In this document: positions 16,111 through 25,175 of the stretch, in pieces
How the letters are laid out: each line of letters opens with the position of its first letter
Position numbering within the stretch: the stretch's first letter is position 1
From: Phycisphaera sp.
Lineage (GTDB): Bacteria > Planctomycetota > Phycisphaerae > Phycisphaerales > Phycisphaeraceae
Direction of reading: 5' to 3'
DNA length: 64,000 nt
Assembly (NCBI GenBank): GCA_016125215.1
Contig: WGMF01000041.1
Coordinates: 1 to 64,000 of the forward strand
Made by a program: the position numbers and the translations under genes
Notes under the pieces: model-generated
Told to the model about the DNA's origin: nothing
What the model saw: only the letters and a program-made list of their open reading frames with translations
Database searches by the model: none

Positions 16111-17799
16111 TCACTCCTGGGGCTTGTCGCCTGTGGGGGCCGGGGTCGGGCTTGCTGTCACGGATGCGGGCGCGGCTGGGTCTTGCTTGTTCACACCGAT
16201 CATCGTGGCGGACTTGTTCTTGATCTGCGCGAAGACCGCGGGCTTTTCGAGGTTGAGGTAGAGCACGCTGGCCATCGCCACGACGACCGCCGCCATGACC
16301 GCGGCGCTGCCGGGGAACAGGACATAATTGTGCAGCCTGCGGACGCGGCGCTGTTGCGAGTTGATGATCTCGCTCACCGAACCGAGCAGCGGCAGGTCGA
16401 AGGACTCGGCCAGTTTCTCGCCCTCGGAGAAGGTCTGGTCGGCCCGCTGGGCAAAGAAGACGCCAAGCACGCCGGCCACGAACGCCGCCGCGACCGCGAG
16501 CATGAGCAGTTGGATCACGTTGGGCGAGATCGGCAGACGCAGGGCGTCGCAGGGCTTGATGAACTCGAGTTGGACGCCGCGGTTGCCAAGCTCAGCGGTC
16601 TGCGCCATGCGGACCCGGCGGAGGTTGTCTTCCCAGAAGGCCAGTTGGCGCTGGACCTTCTCGACATCGCGGGAGATCTTGCGGTAGTCGGCGCGGATGG
16701 GGAAAAGCTCGTCGGATGATTTGGCCAGCTCGGCCTTGCGGGCCGTCAGGCCTTGCAACTCGCGCTCGACCGTGCGCAGGTCCGCCGTCGCCGTGGTGAT
16801 CTGCATCTCGAGGTCGGCGTACTTGGGGTTGGTCTGGTCGCTCGTCTGGCTGACGACCTCTTCGTCGGTGTTCTTGATCTGTTCATCGAGGGACGCGACG
16901 GTCTGACGCAGCGCCGCCACGTCGGGGTGCTTCTCGGTCATCTTGTACTGGTCGACGTAGAGCGAGAGCGTCTTGGCGGCGTCGCGTCGCTGGGCTTCGA
17001 GTTGAGCGAGGACGGGGTTGCGGGCGCGTGTGACCACGGGCACGGTCCTGGGCGTGTTGGCCAGGGCTTCCTGCAATGTCCCGATGCGCATCCCGGCCGC
17101 GTCACGCCTGCGGGTGGCGTCGGCGATCTGGTCCTGCAGGCTCACGATCTCGTTGGGCAGGCCGTTGGGGCTGTCGGGGAGCAGTTGGGCGTGTTCGATC
17201 TCGAAGGCGACCTGTTTGTTCTCGAGGTCTTCGATGAGAACGCGGTTGCGTTCGACCTCGTCGGAGAAGAATTTCTCAGTCTGGTGCAGGCGGTCGTCGA
17301 GTTGCTTACGTGTGCGTGTGATGTAGTTCGTGACGAGCGTGTTGACGACCTGCCGGGCGACCTGCGGGTTCTGCGCGATGAAGCTCACGCGGATGCGGTC
17401 GACGCTGTCGGAAGCGATGTCCCGCTTGACCAGGACCTTTTTGGAGAGTTCGTCGCCGATCGCCTGTTTATCGAAGAAGCTGTAGTTCTGCTCGAAGAGG
17501 GGTTTGAGGTCTTCGATGGCCTGGTCGATCGCCGGTCGGCCGGCCAACTCTTCGACGAGCGTCACACGGGGGTCCTGGTAGTTGCCCGAGACACCGCGGT
17601 TCATGATCTCGGTCAGCACCATGTCGGTCCGTCGCTCGAAGACCGCGTCGCCGCGGTACTTGCGGGGCAGGAACATGGCCACGACGAGGATGACACAGGC
17701 CGCCATGAACGCCGGGCCGATGAACCGCCAGCGGAACCTTTTGAGGGCGTCCCACGCGTCGAAGGCGGTGAACTGTTTGTCTTTGGTGTGTCGGTCCAT
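16111..17799 (-). CDS. Wzz/GumC-type polysaccharide co-polymerase
   Basis: 562 residues: first transmembrane helix at about 26-46 (FIGPAFMAACVILVVAMFLP), a long periplasmic coiled coil (about 175-400, with LEAQRRDAAKTLSLY), a second helix at about 430-450 (VIQLLMLAVAAAFVAGVLGV) and a third near the C-terminus (AAVMAAVVVAMASVLYL). Wzz proteins set polymer length and bridge to the outer-membrane exporter. Start at 17799 has GAGAGAAAG upstream. Unlike GumC fusions it has no C-terminal kinase domain; the kinase-like ATPase is the separate gene two positions downstream. Confidence 0.87.
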   Translation of the reverse strand: MDRHTKDKQFTAFDAWDALKRFRWRFIGPAFMAACVILVVAMFLPRKYRGDAVFERRTDMVLTEIMNRGVSGNYQDPRVTLVEELAGRPAIDQAIEDLKPLFEQNYSFFDKQAIGDELSKKVLVKRDIASDSVDRIRVSFIAQNPQVARQVVNTLVTNYITRTRKQLDDRLHQTEKFFSDEVERNRVLIEDLENKQVAFEIEHAQLLPDSPNGLPNEIVSLQDQIADATRRRDAAGMRIGTLQEALANTPRTVPVVTRARNPVLAQLEAQRRDAAKTLSLYVDQYKMTEKHPDVAALRQTVASLDEQIKNTDEEVVSQTSDQTNPKYADLEMQITTATADLRTVERELQGLTARKAELAKSSDELFPIRADYRKISRDVEKVQRQLAFWEDNLRRVRMAQTAELGNRGVQLEFIKPCDALRLPISPNVIQLLMLAVAAAFVAGVLGVFFAQRADQTFSEGEKLAESFDLPLLGSVSEIINSQQRRVRRLHNYVLFPGSAAVMAAVVVAMASVLYLNLEKPAVFAQIKNKSATMIGVNKQDPAAPASVTASPTPAPTGDKPQE

Positions 17800-17853
17800 G
17801 TCTGGCTTTCTCTCGCGGGGTCTTTCCTGAACGGCTGACAATCTGTGCCACAC

Positions 17854-18621
17854 TTATCGCTGTGTTTCCGCCGAGCCGTAGGGCTGGGCCCTGAAGCTCG
17901 AATAGATGTCGGTCGGGCCGGCCACGGTCGAGGCGGCGGGCTGGATGGGCAGGAGCAACTGCTGGAACGCCAGGCCGACCGCGGCGAGCGGGTTGGCGGG
18001 GACGTAGATGATGTCGCCCTCCTCGAGCACAGCGTTGAGTTCGGTGTCGCCCTGCTTGACCATCTTGTCGAGGCTGATCGTCATGCGTTTGATCAGTTCG
18101 CCCTTGCTGTTGGGGCGGAGGACCTGGATGCGGGAGGGGTCCGCCAACCGGGTGGGCTGCGCACGGGCGAGTGTTTCGAGGATCGTGTTGGCACCGTTGT
18201 AGGGGAAGGGGCCCGCCGTGCTGACCTCGCCGAACACGAAGATTTTCTTGGAGTTGAACCCGACCACGCGCACGCTCACGTCGGCGTCTTCGTAATACTC
18301 ACGGGCGGCCTGCTGGAGTTGGGCGCTGACCTCTTCACACGTTCTGCCTGCGACAAAGACGCTGCCCAGGAGCGGGAGCGTGAGCATGCCGTCGGGACGG
18401 ATGGTCTCGGAGTGGCCGTTGAGCTCACGGACGCGCTTGGAGCTGATAAGCACGACGTCGGGCGGGCTGAGGCGGTACTCGGTGCTGGTGACGAGGGGTC
18501 GTGGTTCCTTGATGAACGCGCTGTAGTCGGTGTAGGTCTTGCACCCGAACGATCCGCAGAGCACGACCGCGGCGCCCAGGATCAGGGCCAGGTTACGGGG
18601 TGTGTTGGGTTGGCGTTTCAT
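17854..18621 (-). CDS. Wza-like polysaccharide export lipoprotein
   Basis: 255 residues. Signal peptide ends in a lipobox-like GSFGC (Cys near residue 27). The polysaccharide export domain follows (EYRLSPPDVVLISSKRV, DGMLTLPLLGSVFVAGRT), then an SLBB-type beta-grasp (KIFVFGEVSTAGPFPYNG). It forms the outer-membrane/periplasmic exit for the polymer and partners with the Wzz encoded 54 bases downstream. Length is short compared with E. coli Wza, as in many single-SLBB homologues. Confidence 0.88.
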   Translation of the reverse strand: MKRQPNTPRNLALILGAAVVLCGSFGCKTYTDYSAFIKEPRPLVTSTEYRLSPPDVVLISSKRVRELNGHSETIRPDGMLTLPLLGSVFVAGRTCEEVSAQLQQAAREYYEDADVSVRVVGFNSKKIFVFGEVSTAGPFPYNGANTILETLARAQPTRLADPSRIQVLRPNSKGELIKRMTISLDKMVKQGDTELNAVLEEGDIIYVPANPLAAVGLAFQQLLLPIQPAASTVAGPTDIYSSFRAQPYGSAETQR

Positions 18622-18649
18622 GTCGTCTCTCCGTCGGTCGGTCTTGCGA

Positions 18650-19327
18650 TTACAGTGCTGAGCGGTCCCACAGCCGGGGCACGGTGCCCAGGATCAGGCG
18701 CAGCTCCCCCAGCAGGCTGCGCGTGCGCAGGTAGCGCAAGTCAAAAGCGAGCTTGCGTCGCATGCCCGCCAGGTCGTTGGTGTATCCGTTGCGCAGTTGG
18801 GCCAGACCCGTCAGCCCCGGCAAGCCGGCCAGCCGTCTGTCGATGCCCGGCAGCTTCGTTCGCAGGTCGTCCATGATCTCCGGCCGCTCGGGCCTGGGTC
18901 CCACCAGGCTCATGTCACCCGTCAGGATGTTCCAGAGCTGGGGCAGTTCATCGACGTGGCTCTTGCGCATCCACGCACATCCGGGGAGGATGCGCGGGTC
19001 GTTCTGGGAACTGAAGCGGGCCCTGCCGTCGCGCTCCGCGTCGCTGCGCATGGTGCGGAGCTTGTAGATGCGGAAGAGCCAGCCGTTGTGACCGACGCGC
19101 CATTGCGAGTAGAACGCAGGCCCGTTGTCCACGGACTTGATCCACAACACGCAGATCGCCAGCACCGGCAGCAGCATCACCAGCAGCAGCAGCGACACGA
19201 CGAAGTCCATCACCCGCTTGCCCGCGTGGTAAAAGGCTCCCGTGTGCGGTGTCCTGCCCGGAGCAGACGCGTCCCTGTCGGGCGTGAGCGCCGGGAGTGC
19301 AACAGGTTGTAAGGTGGCTTGCGTCAC
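18650..19327 (-). CDS. Undecaprenyl-phosphate sugar phosphotransferase (WcaJ/RfbP type)
   Basis: 225 residues: one hydrophobic helix (MDFVVSLLLLVMLLPVLAIC), then the catalytic core with FRIYKLRTM, WMRKSHVDELPQLWNIL and MSLVGPRPERPE, the signature of bacterial sugar transferases that load the first sugar-phosphate on undecaprenyl phosphate. It starts the EPS repeat unit. I use GTG at 19327, which gives the usual short form. The frame stays open to an ATG at 19597, but that extension is Pro/Arg-rich and without conservation. First gene of the leftward EPS operon, 28 bases before the Wza gene. Confidence 0.87.
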   Translation of the reverse strand: MTQATLQPVALPALTPDRDASAPGRTPHTGAFYHAGKRVMDFVVSLLLLVMLLPVLAICVLWIKSVDNGPAFYSQWRVGHNGWLFRIYKLRTMRSDAERDGRARFSSQNDPRILPGCAWMRKSHVDELPQLWNILTGDMSLVGPRPERPEIMDDLRTKLPGIDRRLAGLPGLTGLAQLRNGYTNDLAGMRRKLAFDLRYLRTRSLLGELRLILGTVPRLWDRSAL

Positions 19328-19584
19328 GGTTCTTTTCCCTGCGGCCCTGTCAAGTGACGGGGCGGTCAAGGGTCGTATCGTCGTGATGGTGATTCCACTT
19401 AAGCACGGTGTGCGGATTGTGTGGTGTGCGGGGTATTGGGGGGGCGTGACAGCCGCGCGGGCTGATCGGGCGTTGACAGGCGTGGGGGATTTGAGCCGTG
19501 TAACAACCGTGAGGCGCTTCGGTGCGATAATCGCGTGCGTCTCCCGTGCGGGCTTGGGATATTCGCGGACAATCAGGGTCCGCT

Positions 19585-19612
19585 TTGACGCGGACACCGC
19601 GCCGTGTACGAT
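19585..19612 (+). promoter_or_regulatory. Sigma-70-type promoter of tRNA-Arg
   Basis: TTGACG (19585-19590), a 16-nt spacer and TACGAT (19607-19612), ending ten bases before the tRNA. Both hexamers match consensus at five and four positions. Confidence 0.6.
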
Positions 19613-19622
19613 GTCAAGCGTC

Positions 19623-19696
19623 GCGCCCGTAGCTCAATTGGATAGAGCGGCTGACTTCGGATCAGCAGGTTGGGGGTTCGAGCCCCTCCGGGCGTA
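19623..19696 (+). tRNA. tRNA-Arg (anticodon TCG)
   Basis: A full 74-nt cloverleaf: acceptor GCGCCCG pairs with CGGGCGT (one G-U), D-arm AGCTC/GAGC, anticodon stem GCTGA/TCAGC with loop CTTCGGA giving anticodon TCG (reads CGA), T-arm GGGGG-TTCGAGC-CCCTC, discriminator A. CCA is not encoded. A run of T starts a few bases after the gene (19701-19708) and may end transcription. Confidence 0.95.
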
Positions 19697-19811
19697 TTAC
19701 ATTTTTTTTATCAGCCCCTGATATCTGGTCCCGCGGCGGCAGCGGCGAGGGCCATGTTGTACACAGCGTAGTCAGCGTCCGGGTTGCGTGGCGTTCGGGT
19801 ACGGGGGGTGC

Positions 19812-22439
19812 TCAGGGCTTCGTGACGATCCGCAATCGGTGCGACCCGGGGCCGAGGTTGCGATCGGTCGCTCCCGGTGTCCCGCTGAAGACCGCTTCAT
19901 TGCCGGTCAAATCCATTCGCTGGATGTTGAGCGAACCCTCGATGATCTCGAGGACCACGTCCACGTGTTCCGCGTAGCGTTGTTGTGTCACCGAGCCGAA
20001 TGTTTGGCCCGTGGACCAGAACCACTTCGTGTTTGAGTCCACGTCGGCTAACCGGAAACGCATCACGCCCGCCACAGCGGAGTAATGAAAGCCCGTCCAC
20101 GCGAGCAGGCAGCCCCACGCGGCCATGGCTCGGATGTAGTGGTGGCCGCACTCCGCTTCGTCAAACGGGCTGCGTTTTCGGCCGTCGTAGCGCGAGCTGA
20201 TGTCGCTTACAACCCGCAGGCCCTCTTCGAGCTTGCCCTGTTGGATCAGGCCGATGGCCACGACATATTCAAAGCCGGTCATGACCTCGTTGTAGTAAGG
20301 CATGGGGAAGCGTGGCCGATGGCCGCGCGGGTAGCTGGCCATGAGCAGGGCGGTCTCGTCGCCGAGCACGTAGCTGCGCATGTTGTTGAAGTGCCCGCGG
20401 AAGTTGGAACGACGGTTGTGACGAAGGATACTGGCCAGTGTGGCACGAACCTTGTCACGGTCGTGGATCGCGCCCAGGCCGGCCAGGTCGGCGTACATCT
20501 GCCCGACGAGCTGGTCGACGAGGCAGCCGTTGGCAAGCTGGAAGTCGGGGTCGGCGTTGTTCTTGGCACCCATGCCGACGTTAAGGCCCTTGAGGATCGA
20601 GACCCCCTCGGACGGCGGGCGCACGTGGTGTTCGTAATACTCACCATTGAATAGGTGTTCGTCCATCCATCGGCTGCCGCGTGTGAAGAGGTCGTGGCAC
20701 GTGTCGGCAAAAGCGGTATCGCCGAGGTGACGCGCCATCTCTTCACAGGCTCGCAGGGCCGCGAGGTACCAGCCGGTCATCTGCGGGTTGGGGCCGAAGT
20801 ATTCCACGTCCATCGTGTTGTGCTGGCATCCCTCCATGACACCGTCCTTGTCCGCATCCCACCCGCCGGGGAGCCAGCAGAACTCGAGCGCTTTCTTCGC
20901 GCTGGGCCAGAGTTTGTTGAGGAAAGCGTCATCGCCCGAGAGTTGCCAATCGAGGTAGAGACGGACGAGGCAGCCCATCTGACCGTCGGCGGCGGCGGCG
21001 GAGAACTGTCGCCCCGCAGCCAGGGGCAGGTCGACACGGAAGGCCATCAGGCCCAGCTCATCCGTGGCGTGATGGAACTCAATCTCGCGTGTGCCCCTGC
21101 TCAAGTTGCCAAAGAGCAACGCCAGCGTGCTCTCGTAATTCCAGACGTGCGTACACGACCCGTGGCAGCAGCCGGTGGTGTCGCCGCAACCCTCCCATGA
21201 ATAAAAATACCCATCGGGCGTGCGGAAGCAGGTCTGCGTCCGGAGCGTCGAGACATTGAACAGGGCCGCCTCACGGACGACATCGGGCACGTCGCTCTCG
21301 ACGACGGATCGCACGAACGCGACGGTCCGCTTTTCGAGGCTTGGAAGGTTCTTTGAGGTGTGCTCGGCGGCGGCCCAGGCGTCAGGGAAACGTGCCGTGT
21401 AATGGTTGCCGATCACGGGGTACTGGCCGTCTTTCCTGCGCCACCATGTGAGGCGGTTGGGGAAGTGCCACGAGATGAAGAACGTCACCGATCTGCTTTG
21501 GCCGGGTGGCAGTTCGAGGCTCACCGCGAGGCCGGCCATCGGGTGTTGATTCTGGCCGGGGCCGTCCTGGTCGGCGATCACGCCATCCTGTGAAAACTGC
21601 GTCCAGAATTCGAGCGAACCGCCGGCCCACGGACGGGTGTTCCATTGCGTGCGTTTGCTGACGGTCTGGCTGTTGAAAGTCGACAGCGCCATCGTGCCCC
21701 TGTACGGGTGATGGGGATCAAGCGAAGTGTTCTGCATGAACAGTCCGGTGATGTTTTCACCGTCGCGCGTCTGATTGATGTTGCCGGTGCCCTCACCGTG
21801 TTTGTGTTCGATCTCGAATTCCTTGCCCAGGTCGTTGGGCCCTGTGCCGATGAAGTTGGGCACACACCCGCAGACGGAGGCTTTGACGGTTTGGCTGCCG
21901 GGGTTGTGCAGGACGTAGCGCATCACCGCGACGGGCAGGCCGCTGGCCTCTTCATCGCCGGGCACGAGCGGGTTGAAAGCTTCGAGCCGAACTTGCAGGG
22001 GCAGCTCATCATCAGACAATTGAATAGACGCAAGCGGGTAGGCCGCGTCGAAGCGTGCGGAGGCAAATCGGGGCAGGCCGTGGTTGAGGGCTCTGGAACC
22101 CGTGGGGCCCTCGTAATCTTCCCAGGGCAGGGGGCCTTCGAGGCAGCGCGAGTGCGTCGCGCCCTTTGCATCCCGACACCACAGCGCAAAGAACGGTCCG
22201 ATGCACTCGACGCCGCTGGGACGGTTGCGTGTCATGGCGGGGGTGAAGCCTTTAGCGGGGCGGTTCATCACTTCCCAGTCGCGCAGGTCGCCGCGCCCGC
22301 CGAGGCTGACGGTTCCCGTGCCGATGCCGCCGATGGGCATGGCGATGCGCGTGAGGTGGTCGCCGTCGTAACTTTTGAGCATCGGCCAAGGTGGCGAAGT
22401 GTGGGATTGAGCGGCACGGTCGGATGTTGAATGTGGCAT
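19812..22439 (-). CDS. GH116 family glycoside hydrolase (glucosylceramidase/beta-glucosidase-like)
   Basis: 875 residues. The N-terminal beta-sandwich domain carries MPIGGIGTGTVSLGGRGDLR, and the (alpha/alpha)6 barrel carries THVWNYESTLALLFG and HNTMDVEYFGPNPQMTGWY, where the family places its nucleophile Glu and acid/base Asp. The end has GHHYIRAMAAWG. Family members cleave beta-glucosides, beta-xylosides or glucosylceramide; the substrate cannot be told here. No signal peptide is visible, so it appears cytoplasmic. It lies 16 bases downstream of pabB in the same leftward unit. Confidence 0.88.
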   Translation of the reverse strand: MPHSTSDRAAQSHTSPPWPMLKSYDGDHLTRIAMPIGGIGTGTVSLGGRGDLRDWEVMNRPAKGFTPAMTRNRPSGVECIGPFFALWCRDAKGATHSRCLEGPLPWEDYEGPTGSRALNHGLPRFASARFDAAYPLASIQLSDDELPLQVRLEAFNPLVPGDEEASGLPVAVMRYVLHNPGSQTVKASVCGCVPNFIGTGPNDLGKEFEIEHKHGEGTGNINQTRDGENITGLFMQNTSLDPHHPYRGTMALSTFNSQTVSKRTQWNTRPWAGGSLEFWTQFSQDGVIADQDGPGQNQHPMAGLAVSLELPPGQSRSVTFFISWHFPNRLTWWRRKDGQYPVIGNHYTARFPDAWAAAEHTSKNLPSLEKRTVAFVRSVVESDVPDVVREAALFNVSTLRTQTCFRTPDGYFYSWEGCGDTTGCCHGSCTHVWNYESTLALLFGNLSRGTREIEFHHATDELGLMAFRVDLPLAAGRQFSAAAADGQMGCLVRLYLDWQLSGDDAFLNKLWPSAKKALEFCWLPGGWDADKDGVMEGCQHNTMDVEYFGPNPQMTGWYLAALRACEEMARHLGDTAFADTCHDLFTRGSRWMDEHLFNGEYYEHHVRPPSEGVSILKGLNVGMGAKNNADPDFQLANGCLVDQLVGQMYADLAGLGAIHDRDKVRATLASILRHNRRSNFRGHFNNMRSYVLGDETALLMASYPRGHRPRFPMPYYNEVMTGFEYVVAIGLIQQGKLEEGLRVVSDISSRYDGRKRSPFDEAECGHHYIRAMAAWGCLLAWTGFHYSAVAGVMRFRLADVDSNTKWFWSTGQTFGSVTQQRYAEHVDVVLEIIEGSLNIQRMDLTGNEAVFSGTPGATDRNLGPGSHRLRIVTKP

Positions 22440-22455
22440 AGGTCAGTCTCACGGG

Positions 22456-23844
22456 TTAATCGAGCGTCCACCGCAGCCCAAGGGCATTGAGCATGGCGGC
22501 GGCCTTGTGGCGTGTTTCGTCGTACTCGGCTTGGGGCTGTGAGTCGGCCACGATCCCGCCGCCGACGGAGAAGTCGACCCGCTGGGCGTGGGTGTCGAGC
22601 AGCATCGTGCGGATGGCGACGTTGAGCGTGGCGGTGTTTTTCGTGAGCACACCGACCGCGCCGCAGTAAGGCCCGCGCCGGACGGGTTCGAGTCCGTCGA
22701 TGACCTGCATCGCACGCACCTTGGGCGCGCCGGTGATCGACCCGCCGGGCATCGTGGCTTTGAGCAGGTCCACGACATCCATCTGGCTGTGCAGGCGTCC
22801 GGTCACGGTGGCCACGCCGTGGTGGACGGTCGGGTGCGTCTCGATGGTGCGTGGCTGCTCGACGCGCACCGAGCCGTAGTCACACACCCGGCCGAGGTCG
22901 TTGCGGAGCAGGTCGACGATCATGTTCAGTTCAGCCGTGTCCTTTTCACTGTGGAGCAGCTCGCTCACCGGGTCGGACGCGGGACGTGTGCCCTTGATGG
23001 GTCGTGTGGTGATTTTGCGCTGCGCATCCATTTCGAGGAAAAGCTCGGGCGACGTGGAGGCCAGCGCACGGTGGCCGTCGAGTTCGAGGTAAGCGCCGTA
23101 CCACGCGGGGGAGTGTGTAGCGAGTTGTTGATAGAGCGATCGCCCGGGGCGGGGCGCGTCGGCGTGAAAGTCGGCGGTGAGCCGCTGGGCAAAGTTGACC
23201 TGGAACACGTCACCCGCCGCGATGTAGTCCTTGATGCGCAAGACTCGCTGGAGGTAGTCACGCCGATCCATGTTGCTGCGCAGGGACGAGGCGGTGAAGG
23301 CGGGGCGGTCGTGCGTTTGCGCGTCCAACTTGGGGACGGTTTTGCGGTCACGCTCCGCCCACGTGCCACAGGCGCGCCACCGCGCCGTCAGCGCATCGTG
23401 GAGCAGATATCCCCCGCACCACGCCAGCGCCGCGGTCGGCCAGTCACGGTCACGCAAAGCCGTCGTCGGCAGCTTCTCGATCCATCGCCCCAGGTCGTAT
23501 CCCAGGTACCCGATCCACACGCCATCGTTTGCATCCAGGAGCGCACGCAGGTCGGCAAACGGCCGGTGAGTGAATGTCACAGGGCAAGGCACGGGCCGGC
23601 GGGGTTGTTGCGTTGCGGGCAGCCACACACCCCTGCCCCCGTGTGGGAGCGCGGGGTCTTCGATGTAGTGCCACCACGCGCAAGGCTCGGCCAGTAACGA
23701 CCAGCGTGCCCAACGGGGATCGGGCCGACCGGAGTGGAGCATCACCACGCCGCGGTCGCTTGGCCATCGGCGAAGCGCTTCGAGCGGCGTGAATTCCCAA
23801 TCCAGAGCGACACCCGTTTCGAGCATCGCGGCATGATATGTCAT
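22456..23844 (-). CDS. pabB: Aminodeoxychorismate synthase component I
   Basis: 462 residues of the chorismate-binding fold. The core ends with MPGGSITGAPKVRAMQVIDG and RRGPYCGAVG, then FSVGGGIVADSQPQAEYDET. The order FQVNFAQRL, then TRPIKGTRP, is typical of PabB rather than TrpE. It converts chorismate to aminodeoxychorismate for folate. No glutaminase (PabA) or lyase (PabC) is adjacent. TrpE cannot be fully excluded, but the N-terminal Trp-binding motif of TrpE is not evident. Confidence 0.85.
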   Translation of the reverse strand: MTYHAAMLETGVALDWEFTPLEALRRWPSDRGVVMLHSGRPDPRWARWSLLAEPCAWWHYIEDPALPHGGRGVWLPATQQPRRPVPCPVTFTHRPFADLRALLDANDGVWIGYLGYDLGRWIEKLPTTALRDRDWPTAALAWCGGYLLHDALTARWRACGTWAERDRKTVPKLDAQTHDRPAFTASSLRSNMDRRDYLQRVLRIKDYIAAGDVFQVNFAQRLTADFHADAPRPGRSLYQQLATHSPAWYGAYLELDGHRALASTSPELFLEMDAQRKITTRPIKGTRPASDPVSELLHSEKDTAELNMIVDLLRNDLGRVCDYGSVRVEQPRTIETHPTVHHGVATVTGRLHSQMDVVDLLKATMPGGSITGAPKVRAMQVIDGLEPVRRGPYCGAVGVLTKNTATLNVAIRTMLLDTHAQRVDFSVGGGIVADSQPQAEYDETRHKAAAMLNALGLRWTLD

Positions 23845-23897
23845 TTAACCGGGTAGGCCACGGGACCCGGTGAACCGCGGCCAGCAAGCGGAATGCG

Positions 23898-25175
23898 TCA
23901 CGCGGCAAGATGTGGTTGAGCATCCCCCAGCGTGGCAGCCAGGGCGCCCGCCGCGACGTAGCGTGGGTTGATCGACAGGGCCTGCGCCACTGACGAGCGG
24001 GCCGCGTCCTGTTTGCCCAGTTCACGCTGACAGATGGCAAGGTGGTAAAAGGTATCCGCGCGGTCGGGGTGGGTTTGTGCTTGTTTCGAGAGGCTCTGAG
24101 CCGACCTGGCCAGCAGCGCCCGCAACGGTGAAGAGGTCCGGGCCTGGTGTTGCGGCGCGCCGAGTTGAGCCTGTTGCAAGGCCCTGCCGATCACCGCGTT
24201 TTGAGACATGCCCAGCGCCCACTGCCGCCGTTCGCTCCGGCTCGAATGCGCAGCGATTTTTTGAGTGATTCTTTTGACCACCGACGGTCGGCCCAGTGCC
24301 ATCGCGCAGACGCACAGGCCCATGGCCGATTCGATGTCATCGTGATGTGAATGGTAGAGCGTCCACCACTCCCAGCCGGCCTCGGCGAATCGGCCCACAC
24401 GCATGAGCAGCGTTGCCAGTGCAGCCCGGGATTGCCTTCTGCAGCCCAGCGTTACCGCGCGACGCAGGCACTTGTCCGCCCGGTCCATCGCGCCGAGGTC
24501 TGAATACAAAAGCCCCATCTCGTGCCAGAGGTCCGCCTCCTCCGGGTGCTCGTTGAGCAGCAATCGCATCATCTCCACCGCGTCACGCTCACGGCCAACC
24601 GCGCGCAACAGACGGGCAACCGCCAATCGCTGTGAGGCTCCGTGCCGGTCCACCGGGTCGCTCATCAACAGGTCGATTGCGCGTTGCGGGTCTTCAAGCG
24701 CCACAAGGTGCGCAAGGGCACGTCTGGCTGCGCCGTCGGAAGGGCACAGGCGAACCACGTGCGACAGCTCCCGCGCCGCGACATCTTCATCCTGTGTCTC
24801 CAGGGCCAGGGCGGCGGCCATGCGGTGGGGGCGGACATCGTCCGGGCACATGCGACAGAGTCGATCGGCAATTTCCCTTGCCAAAGGTGATCGGCCCGAG
24901 CGCGCCAGCGCCTCGATACGCAGCAAGGCGACATGGGGGGCGTCACGCAGGTCGGGGTGGTAATGGTCGTGGGCGTCGAGCGCAAGCAGGGCCTTGTCCG
25001 GTTGGCCCTGTCGCAGCGCGGCACGGGCCTCGGTGATGCGGGCATCTCCACCGTCGGGTTCCAGTCGCAGCGATTCGCGGACATACACAGACGACCGCTC
25101 GACAAGCCCCGCGCCCAGTGCGAGTTTTGCCAGGTCCAGCGTGGAACGCGCCTTGGTGCCGCGGTCGAGTTTCAT
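23898..25175 (-). CDS. TPR-repeat protein, unknown role
   Basis: 425 residues of successive helical pairs with the TPR spacing (for example DLWHEMGLLYSDLGAMDRAD and DTFYHLAICQRELGKQDAA). No signal peptide or membrane helix, so likely a cytoplasmic scaffold. Its ATG overlaps the stop of the preceding TPR gene by four bases, indicating coupled translation. Fifty-three bases separate it from pabB, so all four leftward genes may be one transcript. Confidence 0.7.
   Translation of the reverse strand: MKLDRGTKARSTLDLAKLALGAGLVERSSVYVRESLRLEPDGGDARITEARAALRQGQPDKALLALDAHDHYHPDLRDAPHVALLRIEALARSGRSPLAREIADRLCRMCPDDVRPHRMAAALALETQDEDVAARELSHVVRLCPSDGAARRALAHLVALEDPQRAIDLLMSDPVDRHGASQRLAVARLLRAVGRERDAVEMMRLLLNEHPEEADLWHEMGLLYSDLGAMDRADKCLRRAVTLGCRRQSRAALATLLMRVGRFAEAGWEWWTLYHSHHDDIESAMGLCVCAMALGRPSVVKRITQKIAAHSSRSERRQWALGMSQNAVIGRALQQAQLGAPQHQARTSSPLRALLARSAQSLSKQAQTHPDRADTFYHLAICQRELGKQDAARSSVAQALSINPRYVAAGALAATLGDAQPHLAA

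Noticed and set aside
19328-19597. N-terminal extension of the sugar transferase
   Set aside because: The 90 extra residues are Pro/Arg-rich, without conservation, and the GTG at 19327 gives the family's usual length.
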